A stretch of 64,000 bases of DNA, taken from positions 1-64,000 of the forward strand of contig NZ_SAIS01000009.1 of assembly GCF_004360155.1 (NCBI RefSeq). The letters are read 5' to 3'. Numbering within the stretch: the stretch's first letter is position 1; every line of letters begins with the position of its first letter. Origin of the DNA: Paraglaciecola marina (GTDB lineage Bacteria; Pseudomonadota; Gammaproteobacteria; Enterobacterales; Alteromonadaceae). Both the position numbers and the translations under genes were made by a program. Below are positions 17,079-27,232 of the stretch, one piece after another. The notes beneath the pieces were generated by a model. The model was not told where the DNA came from, did no database searches, and was given only the letters and a program-made list of their open reading frames with translations.

Positions 17079-18596
17079 TTGAATGGAGGCTTAGTAGTAA
17101 ACAGAGAGCAACCTCAATTTAAACCTGTCATTCTTAGCTTATTTGCGATTCTAGCCTGTTGGGTCTTTGTGTTTTGGCAAGGCCTGTCAACTGCTATTGA
17201 TATTTGGCTTATTTCTGAAATTTTCAATCATTGTCTATTTGTATTGCCCGGTACTGCCTACCTTATATATTTGAAAAAAGACCAACTAGATCTTAATCAA
17301 TTAAAACCTAATTATTTTGTTTTACCTTTATGTTTAGGTAGCTTGTTATTGTATGCAATAGGCCTTGCAGGTGACGTACAGTTATTTATGCATGTTGCAA
17401 CCTTCACCTTTTTACCCCTAGTGTTGTGGGTTTATCTTGGCAATAAACTCGCCTTGCAAATACTATTTCCTCTGACTTTTATCTTGTTTTGCATTCCTGT
17501 TGGAGAGGAGTTAATTCCCACATTGCAAGAGGTCACGGCCGACTTATCCATGGTTATGTTGAATTGGACGGGTATTCCTATTTATAGAAGCGGTTTGTAT
17601 ATCGAAATTCCCCAAGGCAGGTTTTTGGTCGCAGAGGCTTGCTCTGGAATTAGCTTTTTTATTGCTTCCATCGTCATAGGCTCCTTATATTCATATCTTA
17701 ATTTGAGAAGCAATACACGGCGTATCGGCTTTATGCTTATATCTATTATTTTCCCGGTAATAGCAAATGCAATACGTGTATTTGGTATTATTCTAACGGG
17801 GTATTTGTCTAATATGGAGCATGCAGTAGGAGCCGACCACTTAATTTATGGTTGGATATTCTTTTCTTTGGTTATTGTATGTTTATTGGCAATTGGAGAG
17901 TTAGTTCGAGAAAATCATAGTAACCCCGTAATCAATACAGAAAAAACAGAGCCTTCCTCCAAGGTCAATGTGAAAGGTTGTTATCAAGCATCAGCCATTA
18001 CCATAATTATTATGTTCGCCTTCTTTGTTTGGTTTAATTCAATTAATACTCAATTAAGTTTACGTGATACAACAGGTCATAACCTAAAAGCCTTGTTAAT
18101 GACAGAGCAATCTATACCTTCAACTAATTATGAAAGTACATGGAAACCAGAATTTAACCTGCCTTATCAAGAATTTCAGTTTTTGAAAAAATTGAATGGT
18201 ATACCAGTAGATTTATATATTGTGTGGTACCCAAAAGGTCATGGAGAGTTAATTAGTTCTCTTAATAGGTTATATTCTCAGAAAGTATGGACGTTAGAAA
18301 GTAAAAGCTCTTATCAGCTTGATGACAATCTCAATATCGATTTATCTATGATTGTTAACCCTCATGGAAAGCGGTTATTAAGTTATTGGTATGTTGTCGA
18401 TGGTAAGGTGTTTACCAATAACCGAATGGCTAAACTCTATGAAATTTATAAAATATTAATGGGTAGTTATATGGGGAGTGGTTTAATCGCAATCTCTCAA
18501 ACCACTGATGCTGTATCTATAGAACAAGATAAGCTTTATTTTAGCCGTTTAACTCAAGATAATTTCGTAGAGTTAAGTCAATATTTTGATTTTTAA
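17079..18596 (+). CDS. xrtA: Exosortase A with C-terminal EpsI-like domain
   Basis: The product (505 residues) is a polytopic transpeptidase that cleaves PEP-CTERM tails and probably couples the protein to glycan. Eight or so helices cover about 15-275 and hold the catalytic triad: Cys188 in VAEACSG, Arg233 in ANAIRVFG and His254 in DHLIYGW. After a ninth helix near 300-318 comes a periplasmic EpsI-type domain (about 325-500; LPYQEFQFLKKLNG, YWYVVDGK). The start is TTG at 17079 with AGGAGA upstream. No PEP-CTERM substrate lies in this window, so substrates must be elsewhere in the genome. Confidence 0.93.
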   Translation: MNGGLVVNREQPQFKPVILSLFAILACWVFVFWQGLSTAIDIWLISEIFNHCLFVLPGTAYLIYLKKDQLDLNQLKPNYFVLPLCLGSLLLYAIGLAGDVQLFMHVATFTFLPLVLWVYLGNKLALQILFPLTFILFCIPVGEELIPTLQEVTADLSMVMLNWTGIPIYRSGLYIEIPQGRFLVAEACSGISFFIASIVIGSLYSYLNLRSNTRRIGFMLISIIFPVIANAIRVFGIILTGYLSNMEHAVGADHLIYGWIFFSLVIVCLLAIGELVRENHSNPVINTEKTEPSSKVNVKGCYQASAITIIIMFAFFVWFNSINTQLSLRDTTGHNLKALLMTEQSIPSTNYESTWKPEFNLPYQEFQFLKKLNGIPVDLYIVWYPKGHGELISSLNRLYSQKVWTLESKSSYQLDDNLNIDLSMIVNPHGKRLLSYWYVVDGKVFTNNRMAKLYEIYKILMGSYMGSGLIAISQTTDAVSIEQDKLYFSRLTQDNFVELSQYFDF

Positions 18597-18612
18597 AAAG
18601 TCAGGTTTACCG

Positions 18613-19494
18613 ATGCAAGCATTTCAACTTTTCCCCTCTGGAGTCAATTATATTTTGACTACTCTGCAAAAAACTGAGTGGCGAGGAAAGTATAAGGTGT
18701 TTGTTTGGTTATCTAAACTTTTTCCCAATAAAGTAATTGTACATAACATAGATAATAGACGATTTTGTGTACCCGTGAGTGAATGGTGTTTTTGGCTAGA
18801 AAAGGGTCCAGAAAATTACTATCTAGGTGAATTTTTGCCTTTTTGTGATGTGTTGAACAATCTAAAGGCTCCTTTTACCTTTTTTGATTTAGGGGCTGAC
18901 ATCGGTGTAGTGTCATCATTAATAATTTCTCATTGCTCTAAAGTGAAGAATATAATTGCTATTGAACCAAACCCACATTCATTTCAAATATTGAAAGCCA
19001 ACTTAAAAGAAATGGGTAAACCATATGAGTGTAAACAGGCTGCAGTCTCTAATTTTGATGGGAATGCTAAGTTCTACTTTAATGAGAATCGCTCGAATGA
19101 TCATGAGGGTTATATCGATGAAACTAGAGAGGGCGCAACAGAGGTTCTTACATTAGATGTATGGTATTCGGGAAAAAACGCTGGTTTTTTGGAAAATACA
19201 TTAGTATTCAAGATCGATGTGGAAGGGCAAGAGCTAGCTGTATTCGAAGGAGCCAAACGTTTAATTTCGCAAGCTAAATCTTGTATTGTTTTATTAGAGA
19301 TACATCCTGATGTGCTAGAGAGAATTGGGCAGACTCCTGAAGATATTTTTATTGCGGCTGAAAATACTGCGTGCTTTAAATGGTTTGTACCTGAATTGGG
19401 AAATAAGCCAATAGCCCGAAACTCTGCTTTTTATGAACAATTTGAATTAAAGCAGTACGATGTAATTGGTGTATCTCAAAATGGTGATATTTGA
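18613..19494 (+). CDS. FkbM-family methyltransferase
   Basis: The product (293 residues from the ATG at 18613) is a SAM-dependent methyltransferase. FFDLGADIGVVSSLI is the SAM-binding motif I, with Ala in place of the more common Asn in 'DvGAnxG'. IAIEPNPHSFQILKANL is motif II and VFKIDVEGQELAVFEGA is the FkbM hallmark. It probably O-methylates a sugar of the repeat unit. An alternative TTG start at 18586 would add nine residues and overlap the exosortase gene; neither start has a strong ribosome site. The gene overlaps the flippase start by four bases. Confidence 0.85.
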   Translation: MQAFQLFPSGVNYILTTLQKTEWRGKYKVFVWLSKLFPNKVIVHNIDNRRFCVPVSEWCFWLEKGPENYYLGEFLPFCDVLNNLKAPFTFFDLGADIGVVSSLIISHCSKVKNIIAIEPNPHSFQILKANLKEMGKPYECKQAAVSNFDGNAKFYFNENRSNDHEGYIDETREGATEVLTLDVWYSGKNAGFLENTLVFKIDVEGQELAVFEGAKRLISQAKSCIVLLEIHPDVLERIGQTPEDIFIAAENTACFKWFVPELGNKPIARNSAFYEQFELKQYDVIGVSQNGDI

Positions 19495-20921
19495 AACGTA
19501 AGTTGATAACAAGTGCGGCTTTTTCTAGTGGAGCTAAATTTTTAAGTCGCGTCATCGGATTAATTAGTACGCTTATCCTAGCGCGTATTCTCACACCAAC
19601 AGATTTTGCAATGATAGCTATTATTGCAATTGTCATACATCTCTTCGATATACTGTCCCATACAGGGGCTGAGCAATATATAGTCCAAAAGTCTAACGTA
19701 TATGACGAAGACTTAAATACCGCATGGACCTTGGATCTTTTATTAAAAGTGTTGGTATGTTTCTTATTAGTTATTTTGGCTCCATTCATCACCACTTTCT
19801 TTGATAAACCTGAGCTTACCATTGTTATACAAGTCGCTTCGACTACGCTTATTTTTAATGCCTTAAGAACCCCAGGGTTATTACTATTAAAGAGGGGGTT
19901 AGAGTATAAAAAAATATTTTATCTATCCTTAGTGCAAAGAATTATTAGTTTTATCATTGTTATTTTTGTTGCTTTTTACTGGCGTAATTACTGGGCTTTT
20001 GTGGTGGCTGACATGGTTGGAGCAATAGTTTTTACTATAGGCAGTTACAGGATCCACACTTATCGTCCTTCTTTAAGTTTAATTAAGGTGAGTGAGCAGT
20101 GGCTTTTTTCTAAATGGCTTTTAGGTAAATACATTGTCGGTTATTTAGGCTCGCAAGTTGATACTGTACTTGTTGCTAAGTTTTTTGGAAATATCCAATT
20201 AGGTAATTACCATATGGCAAGAGATGTCGCTATGTTGCCTGGACATAATATTATAGGGCCAGCCATTGAGCCTCTTTTAGCCGACTTTAAAGATTATAAA
20301 AATACTCCCAATAAACTGGGTAGAAGAGTAAGTAAGGTATTGTGTCTCGTAGCTTTCATTGTCGTTCCTATCACTTCTTATATGCTTCTTTACCCTAGCT
20401 TGATTATAGATGTATTGCTAGGTAAGCAATGGGTAATAGCAGGTGAATTGCTTGGTGTTATGTCATTATTATTCTTTTACTATTGTTTTCTCTTGGTTAT
20501 TGAAAGTGCTTTGACGGCTATAGGTCGAGTGAGAGTTCTTTTTTACTTTGATATTTTTAGTTTGATTTTGGTTGTAGTTACGCTACTGACTTATTTACAA
20601 ATGTTTAATGATTTACATCTTACTGTATGGTTGCGAGTGTTGATTGGCCTTACATTAACATTCTTGATTACAATGATATTGCATTCTTTTGTACCGCTTA
20701 AGTTTATACAAGTTGGCATCACACTAGTATTATCAGCTGGGATATCTGGTATCTCTTTAGCTTTAAGTTATTGGATAACAATGCAGATAGAGATAGGTCA
20801 AGTGATGATGCTTTTAGTCTCAGGGTCAATATTTTGCGCTACATATACAGTTGTAACTGTTACCTTGTTGCCCATGCTAATGGGGACTACTTTAGGTAAT
20901 CTTATAAAAAAGTATCGTTAA
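19491..20921 (+). CDS. Wzx-like oligosaccharide flippase
   Basis: The product (476 residues) has about 12-14 membrane helices and the N-terminal pattern of the polysaccharide transport (MATE/MVF-like) superfamily: AAFSSGAKFLSRVIGLISTLILARILTPTDFAMIA. It would move the undecaprenyl-linked repeat unit across the inner membrane. The TTG start at 19491 overlaps the end of the methyltransferase gene. It is the last gene of the rightward operon; the next gene is convergent, 151 bases on. A second flippase of the same family is found at 36434-37918, so two lipid-linked units, or two pathways, may be served. Confidence 0.88.
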   Translation: MKRKLITSAAFSSGAKFLSRVIGLISTLILARILTPTDFAMIAIIAIVIHLFDILSHTGAEQYIVQKSNVYDEDLNTAWTLDLLLKVLVCFLLVILAPFITTFFDKPELTIVIQVASTTLIFNALRTPGLLLLKRGLEYKKIFYLSLVQRIISFIIVIFVAFYWRNYWAFVVADMVGAIVFTIGSYRIHTYRPSLSLIKVSEQWLFSKWLLGKYIVGYLGSQVDTVLVAKFFGNIQLGNYHMARDVAMLPGHNIIGPAIEPLLADFKDYKNTPNKLGRRVSKVLCLVAFIVVPITSYMLLYPSLIIDVLLGKQWVIAGELLGVMSLLFFYYCFLLVIESALTAIGRVRVLFYFDIFSLILVVVTLLTYLQMFNDLHLTVWLRVLIGLTLTFLITMILHSFVPLKFIQVGITLVLSAGISGISLALSYWITMQIEIGQVMMLLVSGSIFCATYTVVTVTLLPMLMGTTLGNLIKKYR

Positions 20922-21072
20922 GCTGAATTTTTAGAAATAGTGCTGTGCCTCTGAGTTGGATAGTGTTGCTATGGCCCTTTGCCAGAAATGCTATCCTGCT
21001 TTTGGGGTTTTAGCTTTTGCTTTGTAATAATGTCATATTCTCTTGAAACTCGGTCGCTTACCGCCGATTCTT

Positions 21073-21657
21073 TTAAACTTCTCTACTTCTGATTATTTTA
21101 GCTGGGTTACCGGCAACGATTGCATAGTCTGGCACTTCGTTCACCACTACAGAGCCAGCCGCTACTACACATTTTTTTCCGACACTAGCCATAATTATCG
21201 AGCCGTTTCCTAACCAGCTATCCTCTCCAATAGTCACTTTTTCAAACTTGCCTCCTTGATCCTTTAATGGGGTGTTAATATCATCAAAATTATGTTGGCC
21301 TTTTCCACTTAGTATGTGTACCCCACTGCCTATTAAACAGTTTCTGTTAATAGTCGATTTTCCGATGTTGCATTGAGGGCCAATATAAGTACCTGAGTAT
21401 ATTTCGGTGTCTTGTTGAGAAAATAAAGTGCCAAATCCTACTACTACGTCGTTATCGCAATAGGTCATTGCAAATCTATAAAATGCGGCTCTTAGATATA
21501 CACCAAACATACCTGGGAAAAGACTGAAGAATTGTCCAAAACTGGAAAACAAACCATCTGCAGAGCCAACTAAAGATAATAGCCAAAACAAACAATATAT
21601 CGGTAACGCTAATAATTTGAATAAAATATGGGCTGCGGATTTTAATATGTTTTTCAT
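21073..21657 (-). CDS. Left-handed beta-helix acyltransferase
   Basis: The product (194 residues) begins with a hydrophobic stretch (about 8-30) and a second one (about 40-65), then a hexapeptide-repeat beta-helix typical of LbH acetyltransferases (GTYIGPQCNIGKSTINRNCLIGSG, later VTIGEDSWLGNGSIIMASVGKKCVVAAGSVV). The end, VPDYAIVAGNPAKIIR, is the usual cap. It resembles the WcaF/maltose O-acetyltransferase group and probably O-acetylates a sugar. The ATG at 21657 overlaps the stop of the upstream glycosyltransferase (TAATG), so the two are coupled. The hydrophobic N-terminus suggests membrane association. Confidence 0.85.
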   Translation of the reverse strand: MKNILKSAAHILFKLLALPIYCLFWLLSLVGSADGLFSSFGQFFSLFPGMFGVYLRAAFYRFAMTYCDNDVVVGFGTLFSQQDTEIYSGTYIGPQCNIGKSTINRNCLIGSGVHILSGKGQHNFDDINTPLKDQGGKFEKVTIGEDSWLGNGSIIMASVGKKCVVAAGSVVVNEVPDYAIVAGNPAKIIRSREV

Positions 21658-22883
21658 TAGCTATTTTGGACCTTAACGCTTGTAACTTCGTTTAAAACTC
21701 TATCAAAAGGAGCAAGCACTCCCTCCCAAGCGTAATGTTGTTGTATTATTGCTAATGCATTGCCTGCAATTTTTTGGCTTAGTGCTTTATCTAACGTTAG
21801 GGTTGCAATTTCATTTATAAAGTCTTCCGGTGTATTTGCAAGTAATATGCTTTCTTTGTCTTTACACCTTATGCCTTCTGCTCCCATCTTGGTAGATATT
21901 ACCGGTATACCACAAGCGAATGCTTGTAACACTTTATTCTGCACGCCACGTGCGATCCTAAAGGGTCCTATAAAGATGGTAGCTTGGTGAAAATATGGCA
22001 AAATATCATCAACAAAACCAGTGACAATAATTCCCTTCTGTTTACTTAAATTATTTACTTTATCAGATGGCGACATTCCGACAATATAAAATTTTGCTTC
22101 AGGCCATTTCGCTAATACTTGAGACCAAGCGTTTTCAACAAACCATACAACAGCATCGACATTTGGTGCGTAATTCATTACACCTGTAAAAAGTAATACC
22201 GGTTGTTCTGAATGGATAGGGAGGAGAGCCGGTTTAAAAGTCTGAGTATCCATCCCGTTTTCAACAGCAAAAATATTATCTGTATTAGGCGCCCCTTTGT
22301 TGAACAGCTCTTTCTCAGTATTGGTAATAAAAAAGCAGGCATCAAAACGTTCAGCAATATTAATTTCGAACTTGCTGATTAGTCTAGTTTCACGTTGATA
22401 AACCCATTTCATTGGTAAGGTTGAACGTTCAGAATATTGTCGCCATTTGTCTGAATCTAAATCCATAAAATCCATCAAAAGGGCGGGGCATGGGTTTTCT
22501 GCAAGCCAATGACTTTTAAAAATGTATTCAGCCATACTAGAAGCTGTACATACTATGGCATCGAATTTTTTGTTTTTGACTAGTTTATCAAAAGTCTGTT
22601 GTAAGTTTTTGCTATAAAAATTAGCCACACTAAGGGCTTTGCCTTTTACTAAACCAGTACTTAGCCGAAGTAGTTTGTTAGATAGCTTTACACCATCGGC
22701 TACCTGGCAATATTGCTGCTCTAGTGTTTTAAAAAAATCGAGTTCTTGCTCTTCTTCAAATGGGGCTAGTACATGAATGTTATGTCCACTATCACCAAGA
22801 AATTTAAGTTGATTAAAGGTTCGTATTTTTTCCCCTTTATTAGGTGGAAAAGGCACTCTGTGAGACAAAAATAAGATATTCAT
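21657..22883 (-). CDS. XrtA-associated glycosyltransferase (TIGR03087-like)
   Basis: The product (408 residues) is a GT-B fold family 4 enzyme. The N-terminus MNILFLSHRVPFPPNKGEKIRTFNQLKFL is close to what is known for the TIGR03087 group of XrtA loci (residues 4-20 are the most conserved). The C-terminal half has PVLLFTGVMNYAPNVDAV, KFYIVG and the nucleotide-sugar-binding KVLQAFACGIPVISTKMGAEGI with ENGMDTQTF before it. It would transfer a sugar to the growing lipid-linked unit in the cytoplasm. It is coupled to the acyltransferase gene downstream and is separated by 52 bases from the ligase-like gene upstream. Confidence 0.9.
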   Translation of the reverse strand: MNILFLSHRVPFPPNKGEKIRTFNQLKFLGDSGHNIHVLAPFEEEQELDFFKTLEQQYCQVADGVKLSNKLLRLSTGLVKGKALSVANFYSKNLQQTFDKLVKNKKFDAIVCTASSMAEYIFKSHWLAENPCPALLMDFMDLDSDKWRQYSERSTLPMKWVYQRETRLISKFEINIAERFDACFFITNTEKELFNKGAPNTDNIFAVENGMDTQTFKPALLPIHSEQPVLLFTGVMNYAPNVDAVVWFVENAWSQVLAKWPEAKFYIVGMSPSDKVNNLSKQKGIIVTGFVDDILPYFHQATIFIGPFRIARGVQNKVLQAFACGIPVISTKMGAEGIRCKDKESILLANTPEDFINEIATLTLDKALSQKIAGNALAIIQQHYAWEGVLAPFDRVLNEVTSVKVQNS

Positions 22884-22935
22884 TATCGTGGATTCACTTG
22901 TTTTGATTGGTTAAGAACGACTTATTTCGTTAATG

Positions 22936-25203
22936 TTAAGTCTTCACCGATTTATTGCTGACAAGAAAAAACAATAACATAAAAAACAGACTACTCACTC
23001 GGCTAGAATCCAGTGGGTCGCCAAACAGCCCAAACGCTAGGTAAGCTAATATTATACTTGCGATTGCCCCATTTAAAGGTTGGCTCTCTATGGGGCTGGC
23101 AATCACTTTTTTGGTCGCAATCCCTAACATAATTACAAACAGCAGACTACCTATTGCACCTAACTGATAGAATACGGATAAATATATGTTTTTTATGTGC
23201 CATGGTAAATGTTCAAAATCATGGTAGAAGAACCAATGGTCAGTTCCTTTAGAAAAGTGACTATTAGTAACAGTTGACTCCAAGCTATCATCTAATAACT
23301 CAATACTCTTTATCGCTAGTGGGGCTGGCCCTTTCTTGTATCTTAGTAGCATAACAGTAGGTAGGCGCTTAATGCCTATATTAGAGCCAACTGTTTTACT
23401 GTTGATGATTGTTGAAATTGATAGTGTATCTTCGCTAGAGGGAATTTTAATTCTCTGAGCTTCGCAGTTTACCGCCCAATATTCGAAGATGATTAAATTT
23501 CGTTCGCATAAAGAGGCGACTAATTCAGTTTTAGTAGTGATGGAATGTGGTTCGAGTTCAATGTTCAATCTGTATTGAGTGTTTGGTTTTAAATCAAGTC
23601 GTTGTCCAAAAGCTAAATCTTCGCCTGGGCCAAGCAGTAGAGTGTTCTCTTTTCCGTTTGTTGTTAATGTATAGCTTCCAATACGACGAACCAAGTCAGG
23701 TTGATTGGTCACATAATTTAAAGGAAAACTGCCTAAGCCATTGCCCATAACCATATCTTTAAAAGACCACTGAGAAGAGTCAATAACGGTGTTCCAATGG
23801 GCTACCCTAGTATCTAAATCTCTTGATGTGGTGTCCATTCTCATTTGAATTCGCGTGCCACCAATAGCAACAGTCAATATTGCTGAAATTATAATAATGG
23901 CTAAGTGATGGTAAAAAGGAGTGTTACCTTTTTGTAATGAGGGAGAATTAGCAATAAATATAGTGATAATGATGCCGCTTAAGGCAACAAATAACAAAAA
24001 CATATTATCATTTGTTTTTTCTACCCATTTACTATCATAAAAGCTATCAATGCAAATATAAATAATTAGAATATTTATCATTAGAATTATGGGCCAATAG
24101 GCTTGTTTTACCTTAGCTCTATATTGATTCACTAGCATGGTTAGGATTAGGCCGAGGGCTGCAGCGCCAATGACGTAATAACCTGTTTGTGCATAAGCAA
24201 ACCAAACACTGATGATATAAACACCATAAGTGCATAATTTGAAGATAGGGAATGAGCTCATTTGATTTTTTTTTGCTTTTAATTCCCAAGCAAAATGCAT
24301 AGTGGCAAAAGCTAGTAGACCAACAGCAGTGGCTACATATGTTGCGCGAGTGAAACCTACCAAAACACAATATAAAATGCTAAGTAGTCCAACTAGAGCG
24401 AACACTTTGGCTTTATGAGACTTAAACACATAAACGCCTAACAAATTAATTGGGGCAAGTAGTAAGAATATACCATCTAAACTCTCTCCTCCTGTATGCA
24501 TATCAGCCATGACTCCTGTCATGCGATAGGCACCAGAAAAGTTTAGAAATGAATGAGCAACTTTCATCCAAGGGGTGTGATCAAGCAAGGCTCCAAAAGT
24601 CTTTCTTTCCCACAGTGCAATAATAAAAAGTAATATAGAGGTTAATACTGCGGCAAAAACCAGATAGGACACAACTAATTTTCTATCTTGTTGGCAATGC
24701 TTTATTAGGAGCCAACAAAGGCTTGACCCATAGGCTATACCTTTTGTCACAGAGAAGGGGTAGGCCTCTGAAAAATAAAAGTTTTGGGTTGTGGGGCCAA
24801 ACAACGTAGCAAGTGGGACATGGGTGATGGATATCAAACAAAAAGCAGTAAAAATATAAGGGACTAACATATTGTATGTTTGTCCTAGGTTTGGTGATCT
24901 AAGTGTATTCAATAGTCCTACTGCAACGGTAATCAACATGAACATATCGTGTTCGTTAAAGATAAACCTACCGCTCCACGGAGATAAGCTTAAACCAACT
25001 GTAATTAACGGTAGAATAATTATCCAGCTCAGTGGCTTGTAAAATAATAAACCCACATAAAGTATGATTGCAATTAGTAGAGATATTTGAGCAATGGGAA
25101 AATACCATAGGGCGCATAATGACAAAGCTGCAAGAAAGATACTGGGTGTAATAACACAGATTTTCATGCTGGTCGATATCGAAGTAGGAGCACTGATAGT
25201 CAA
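22936..25203 (-). CDS. Large O-antigen ligase / Wzy-like membrane protein with periplasmic insert
   Basis: The product (755 residues) has about 10 helices up to residue 460, then a segment starting RDLDTRVAHWNTVIDSS, and GNGLGSFP (about 505-512). The Wzy_C pattern then breaks: residues of about 520-665 read as a beta-rich soluble domain (NTQYRLNIELEPHS, LPTVMLLRYKKGP), after which HLPWHIKNIYLSVFYQLGAIG resumes the usual ligase motif, followed by two or three helices. Ligase or polymerase activity on lipid-linked glycan is inferred. The TTG at 25203 has AAGGA six bases upstream; an ATG at 25167 is the alternative start. It probably begins the leftward unit with the two genes downstream. Confidence 0.8.
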   Translation of the reverse strand: MTISAPTSISTSMKICVITPSIFLAALSLCALWYFPIAQISLLIAIILYVGLLFYKPLSWIIILPLITVGLSLSPWSGRFIFNEHDMFMLITVAVGLLNTLRSPNLGQTYNMLVPYIFTAFCLISITHVPLATLFGPTTQNFYFSEAYPFSVTKGIAYGSSLCWLLIKHCQQDRKLVVSYLVFAAVLTSILLFIIALWERKTFGALLDHTPWMKVAHSFLNFSGAYRMTGVMADMHTGGESLDGIFLLLAPINLLGVYVFKSHKAKVFALVGLLSILYCVLVGFTRATYVATAVGLLAFATMHFAWELKAKKNQMSSFPIFKLCTYGVYIISVWFAYAQTGYYVIGAAALGLILTMLVNQYRAKVKQAYWPIILMINILIIYICIDSFYDSKWVEKTNDNMFLLFVALSGIIITIFIANSPSLQKGNTPFYHHLAIIIISAILTVAIGGTRIQMRMDTTSRDLDTRVAHWNTVIDSSQWSFKDMVMGNGLGSFPLNYVTNQPDLVRRIGSYTLTTNGKENTLLLGPGEDLAFGQRLDLKPNTQYRLNIELEPHSITTKTELVASLCERNLIIFEYWAVNCEAQRIKIPSSEDTLSISTIINSKTVGSNIGIKRLPTVMLLRYKKGPAPLAIKSIELLDDSLESTVTNSHFSKGTDHWFFYHDFEHLPWHIKNIYLSVFYQLGAIGSLLFVIMLGIATKKVIASPIESQPLNGAIASIILAYLAFGLFGDPLDSSRVSSLFFMLLFFLVSNKSVKT

Positions 25204-25852
25204 ACTTATTCCTTCTTATTTTAAATAAAGTTCTATACAGATTAAACGATAATATGCGCGTTCTTCCAACTCTAGCCTGCACAACCTATCATTGAACGCA
25301 TTATTGCATAAGGACATTATGCCAGACAGTGAAAAAGTTGTTTTAATGTCATTCTGTGTTACTAGAGGTCTCAGTGGCAATTCGGATGAGTTTAATTAAA
25401 GGGTGTAGATTGTATATACATATTGTCAAGCTAAGAGATTAAGGTCGTTTTATAATCTTATCGAGTGTCAGTTCTATGCATACTTGAAAGTTGACATAAT
25501 GACTGACATTTTGGAGTAGAGTGAATGGAAGGGTAAGATATTTGTTTATGTTGAATCACTATGATTGAATTAAACAGAATCTTATATTGTGGCGTTAAGT
25601 CTATTTAGGTTATTACCTTATCTTGGCGTATCGAGACTCTAGTATCGAATAATATAATGAAACTTTAAGTTACACTGCTATGATTTATCATGAAAGTTAT
25701 TGCAGTAGGAGCGAAGTTCATGTTGTCAATTTATTATGAATGAAAGCGATTTTTAGTTGAGTTATCGAATATTGACATCACTCAAAAGTATTTAAAATTA
25801 ATTTTTAGACAATGCAAAGCGTTTAAGTTTACAGAAGTAAGATGATTACAAA
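25204..25852. other. Gene-free divergent region between two ligase-like genes
   Basis: This AT-rich stretch of 649 bases has no convincing ORF. The best promoter-like pair for the rightward gene is TTGACA (25772-25777) and TAAAAT (25793-25798), with a 15-base gap that is short of the optimum. A second TTGACA-like box occurs near 25493 in a small direct repeat of TGACAT. Nothing else was recognised. Confidence 0.5.
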
Positions 25853-27169
25853 ATGATTAGTGTTTTAATGTTTTATGGAACGTTCATAGCGTGCATTGCT
25901 CTAGCTTTCCGAAAGTCAGCCGTGTTTATTTTTGTATTGTATCAAGGCGTTTATTTTTTTAATCCTGCCACAAAATGGTGGGGGAAAAGTATTCCAGATC
26001 TTAGTTATTCTTTCTATATCGTTCTTTCATTGATATTAATCGTAATGATGAATTTTTCTAAAATAATTGAAAATAACCCATTGAAAGTCCCACAATTACG
26101 TTGGTTATATATAGTTGTCTTGTTATATGTTATCGCTTCAGTCTACGCTGTGTTGCCTGTACCACATTCAATTGCAGTAGAGGCTTTTGTCACTTTAGCA
26201 GTAATTGTTTCATTGGGGTACATTCTTTGTGACACTGAGAAAAAGTTAGATTATTTAATCTATGGCTATCTGTATGGGGCATTTTATCTATCATTTTACG
26301 TATTTCAGTTTGGTCGTAATTCAGGCAGCCGTGTTGAAGGTGTGGGAATGGTCGATGCCCCAGATTCTAATGGTGTTTCTGCAGCATTAGCACCCGCTGT
26401 GGTTTTGTGTCTTTATTATTTCTGGGTTAATTCTAACGTGAAAATTAAAGCCCTTTTTGCGATTACCGGAGTGTTTGTAGCTAATGCGCTAATACTAATA
26501 AATAGTAGAGGCGCTTTTCTTGGTGTGTCAGTAGGGCTTAGTGTGTTTATTTGGAGTATGTATTTCTCCTCTTTTCAGAGAAAAAATCAGAAACTTACCG
26601 TGATTGCTATCGTTATTTTAGGCCTAGCTGGCTCTACAGTTATTATTGATGATGGGTTTATCAAACGAATGCAAACATTAATGGTTGAAACAGAAGTAGA
26701 CGAAGAAAAAGAGTCAGGTGCAACTCGAACTGCTTATTGGGTAGCCGCAATTGAAATGTCTAAAGATTACCCCTTTGGCGCAGGTCGAGCTGGTTTTAAT
26801 TACTACGCACCTGTATATATTCCCGAAAATATTAATACGGGGAATAGTAAACATCGTTCTGTTCATTCCACTTGGTTCGAAACATTGAGTGAAATTGGTT
26901 ACCCTGGAATAATCGCATTTATGATGATGTTATGGGGGGCCTATAAAACAACACAGGCAGCTAAGAAAAAATTAAAGGGTGTTGGGAATGTGGATGCGTA
27001 TTTTAAAATACTTGCAATACAGTGTGCTCTTATTACCTTTATTGTAACAATGACATTTCTAAATAGGTTAAGAGCCGAAGTTTTATATTGGATTATTTTA
27101 TATACAGCTTGTGTGTACAATGTGTACATTTTAAAACCTCAAGAAACAAAGAATGCAAATCCTGAGTAG
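25853..27169 (+). CDS. XrtA-associated O-glycosylation ligase-like protein (TIGR03097-like)
   Basis: The product (438 residues) has about 11 helices and the layout of the O-antigen ligase family: a short N-terminal block with YFFNPATKWWGKSIPDLSYS, a central GVSAALAPAVVLCLYYFW segment, GAGRAGFNYY and KHRSVHSTWFETLSEIGYPGIIAF, the Wzy_C motif with its conserved His. In XrtA loci this family is thought to transfer glycan to protein or another acceptor. The gene is alone on its strand with the transglutaminase-like gene 63 bases downstream, which suggests one operon of two genes. The TIGR03097 name is from memory of the N-terminal WW and S/P-rich block and was not checked. Confidence 0.82.
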   Translation: MISVLMFYGTFIACIALAFRKSAVFIFVLYQGVYFFNPATKWWGKSIPDLSYSFYIVLSLILIVMMNFSKIIENNPLKVPQLRWLYIVVLLYVIASVYAVLPVPHSIAVEAFVTLAVIVSLGYILCDTEKKLDYLIYGYLYGAFYLSFYVFQFGRNSGSRVEGVGMVDAPDSNGVSAALAPAVVLCLYYFWVNSNVKIKALFAITGVFVANALILINSRGAFLGVSVGLSVFIWSMYFSSFQRKNQKLTVIAIVILGLAGSTVIIDDGFIKRMQTLMVETEVDEEKESGATRTAYWVAAIEMSKDYPFGAGRAGFNYYAPVYIPENINTGNSKHRSVHSTWFETLSEIGYPGIIAFMMMLWGAYKTTQAAKKKLKGVGNVDAYFKILAIQCALITFIVTMTFLNRLRAEVLYWIILYTACVYNVYILKPQETKNANPE

Positions 27170-27232
27170 ATTGTTAGCAAGCATTGGTGTCGATAAATAA
27201 CGGTTTTCGGTGTTAAAGGTGTAGTTGTTGTA

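Noticed and set aside
20940-21000. Possible terminator between the convergent flippase and acyltransferase genes
   Set aside because: A GGATAG/CTATCC stem exists (20958-20963, 20991-20996) but the loop is large and no T-run follows on either strand.
24119-24370. 83-codon frame within the large ligase gene
   Set aside because: It lies wholly inside a long, well-supported membrane-protein frame on the same strand and has no motif.
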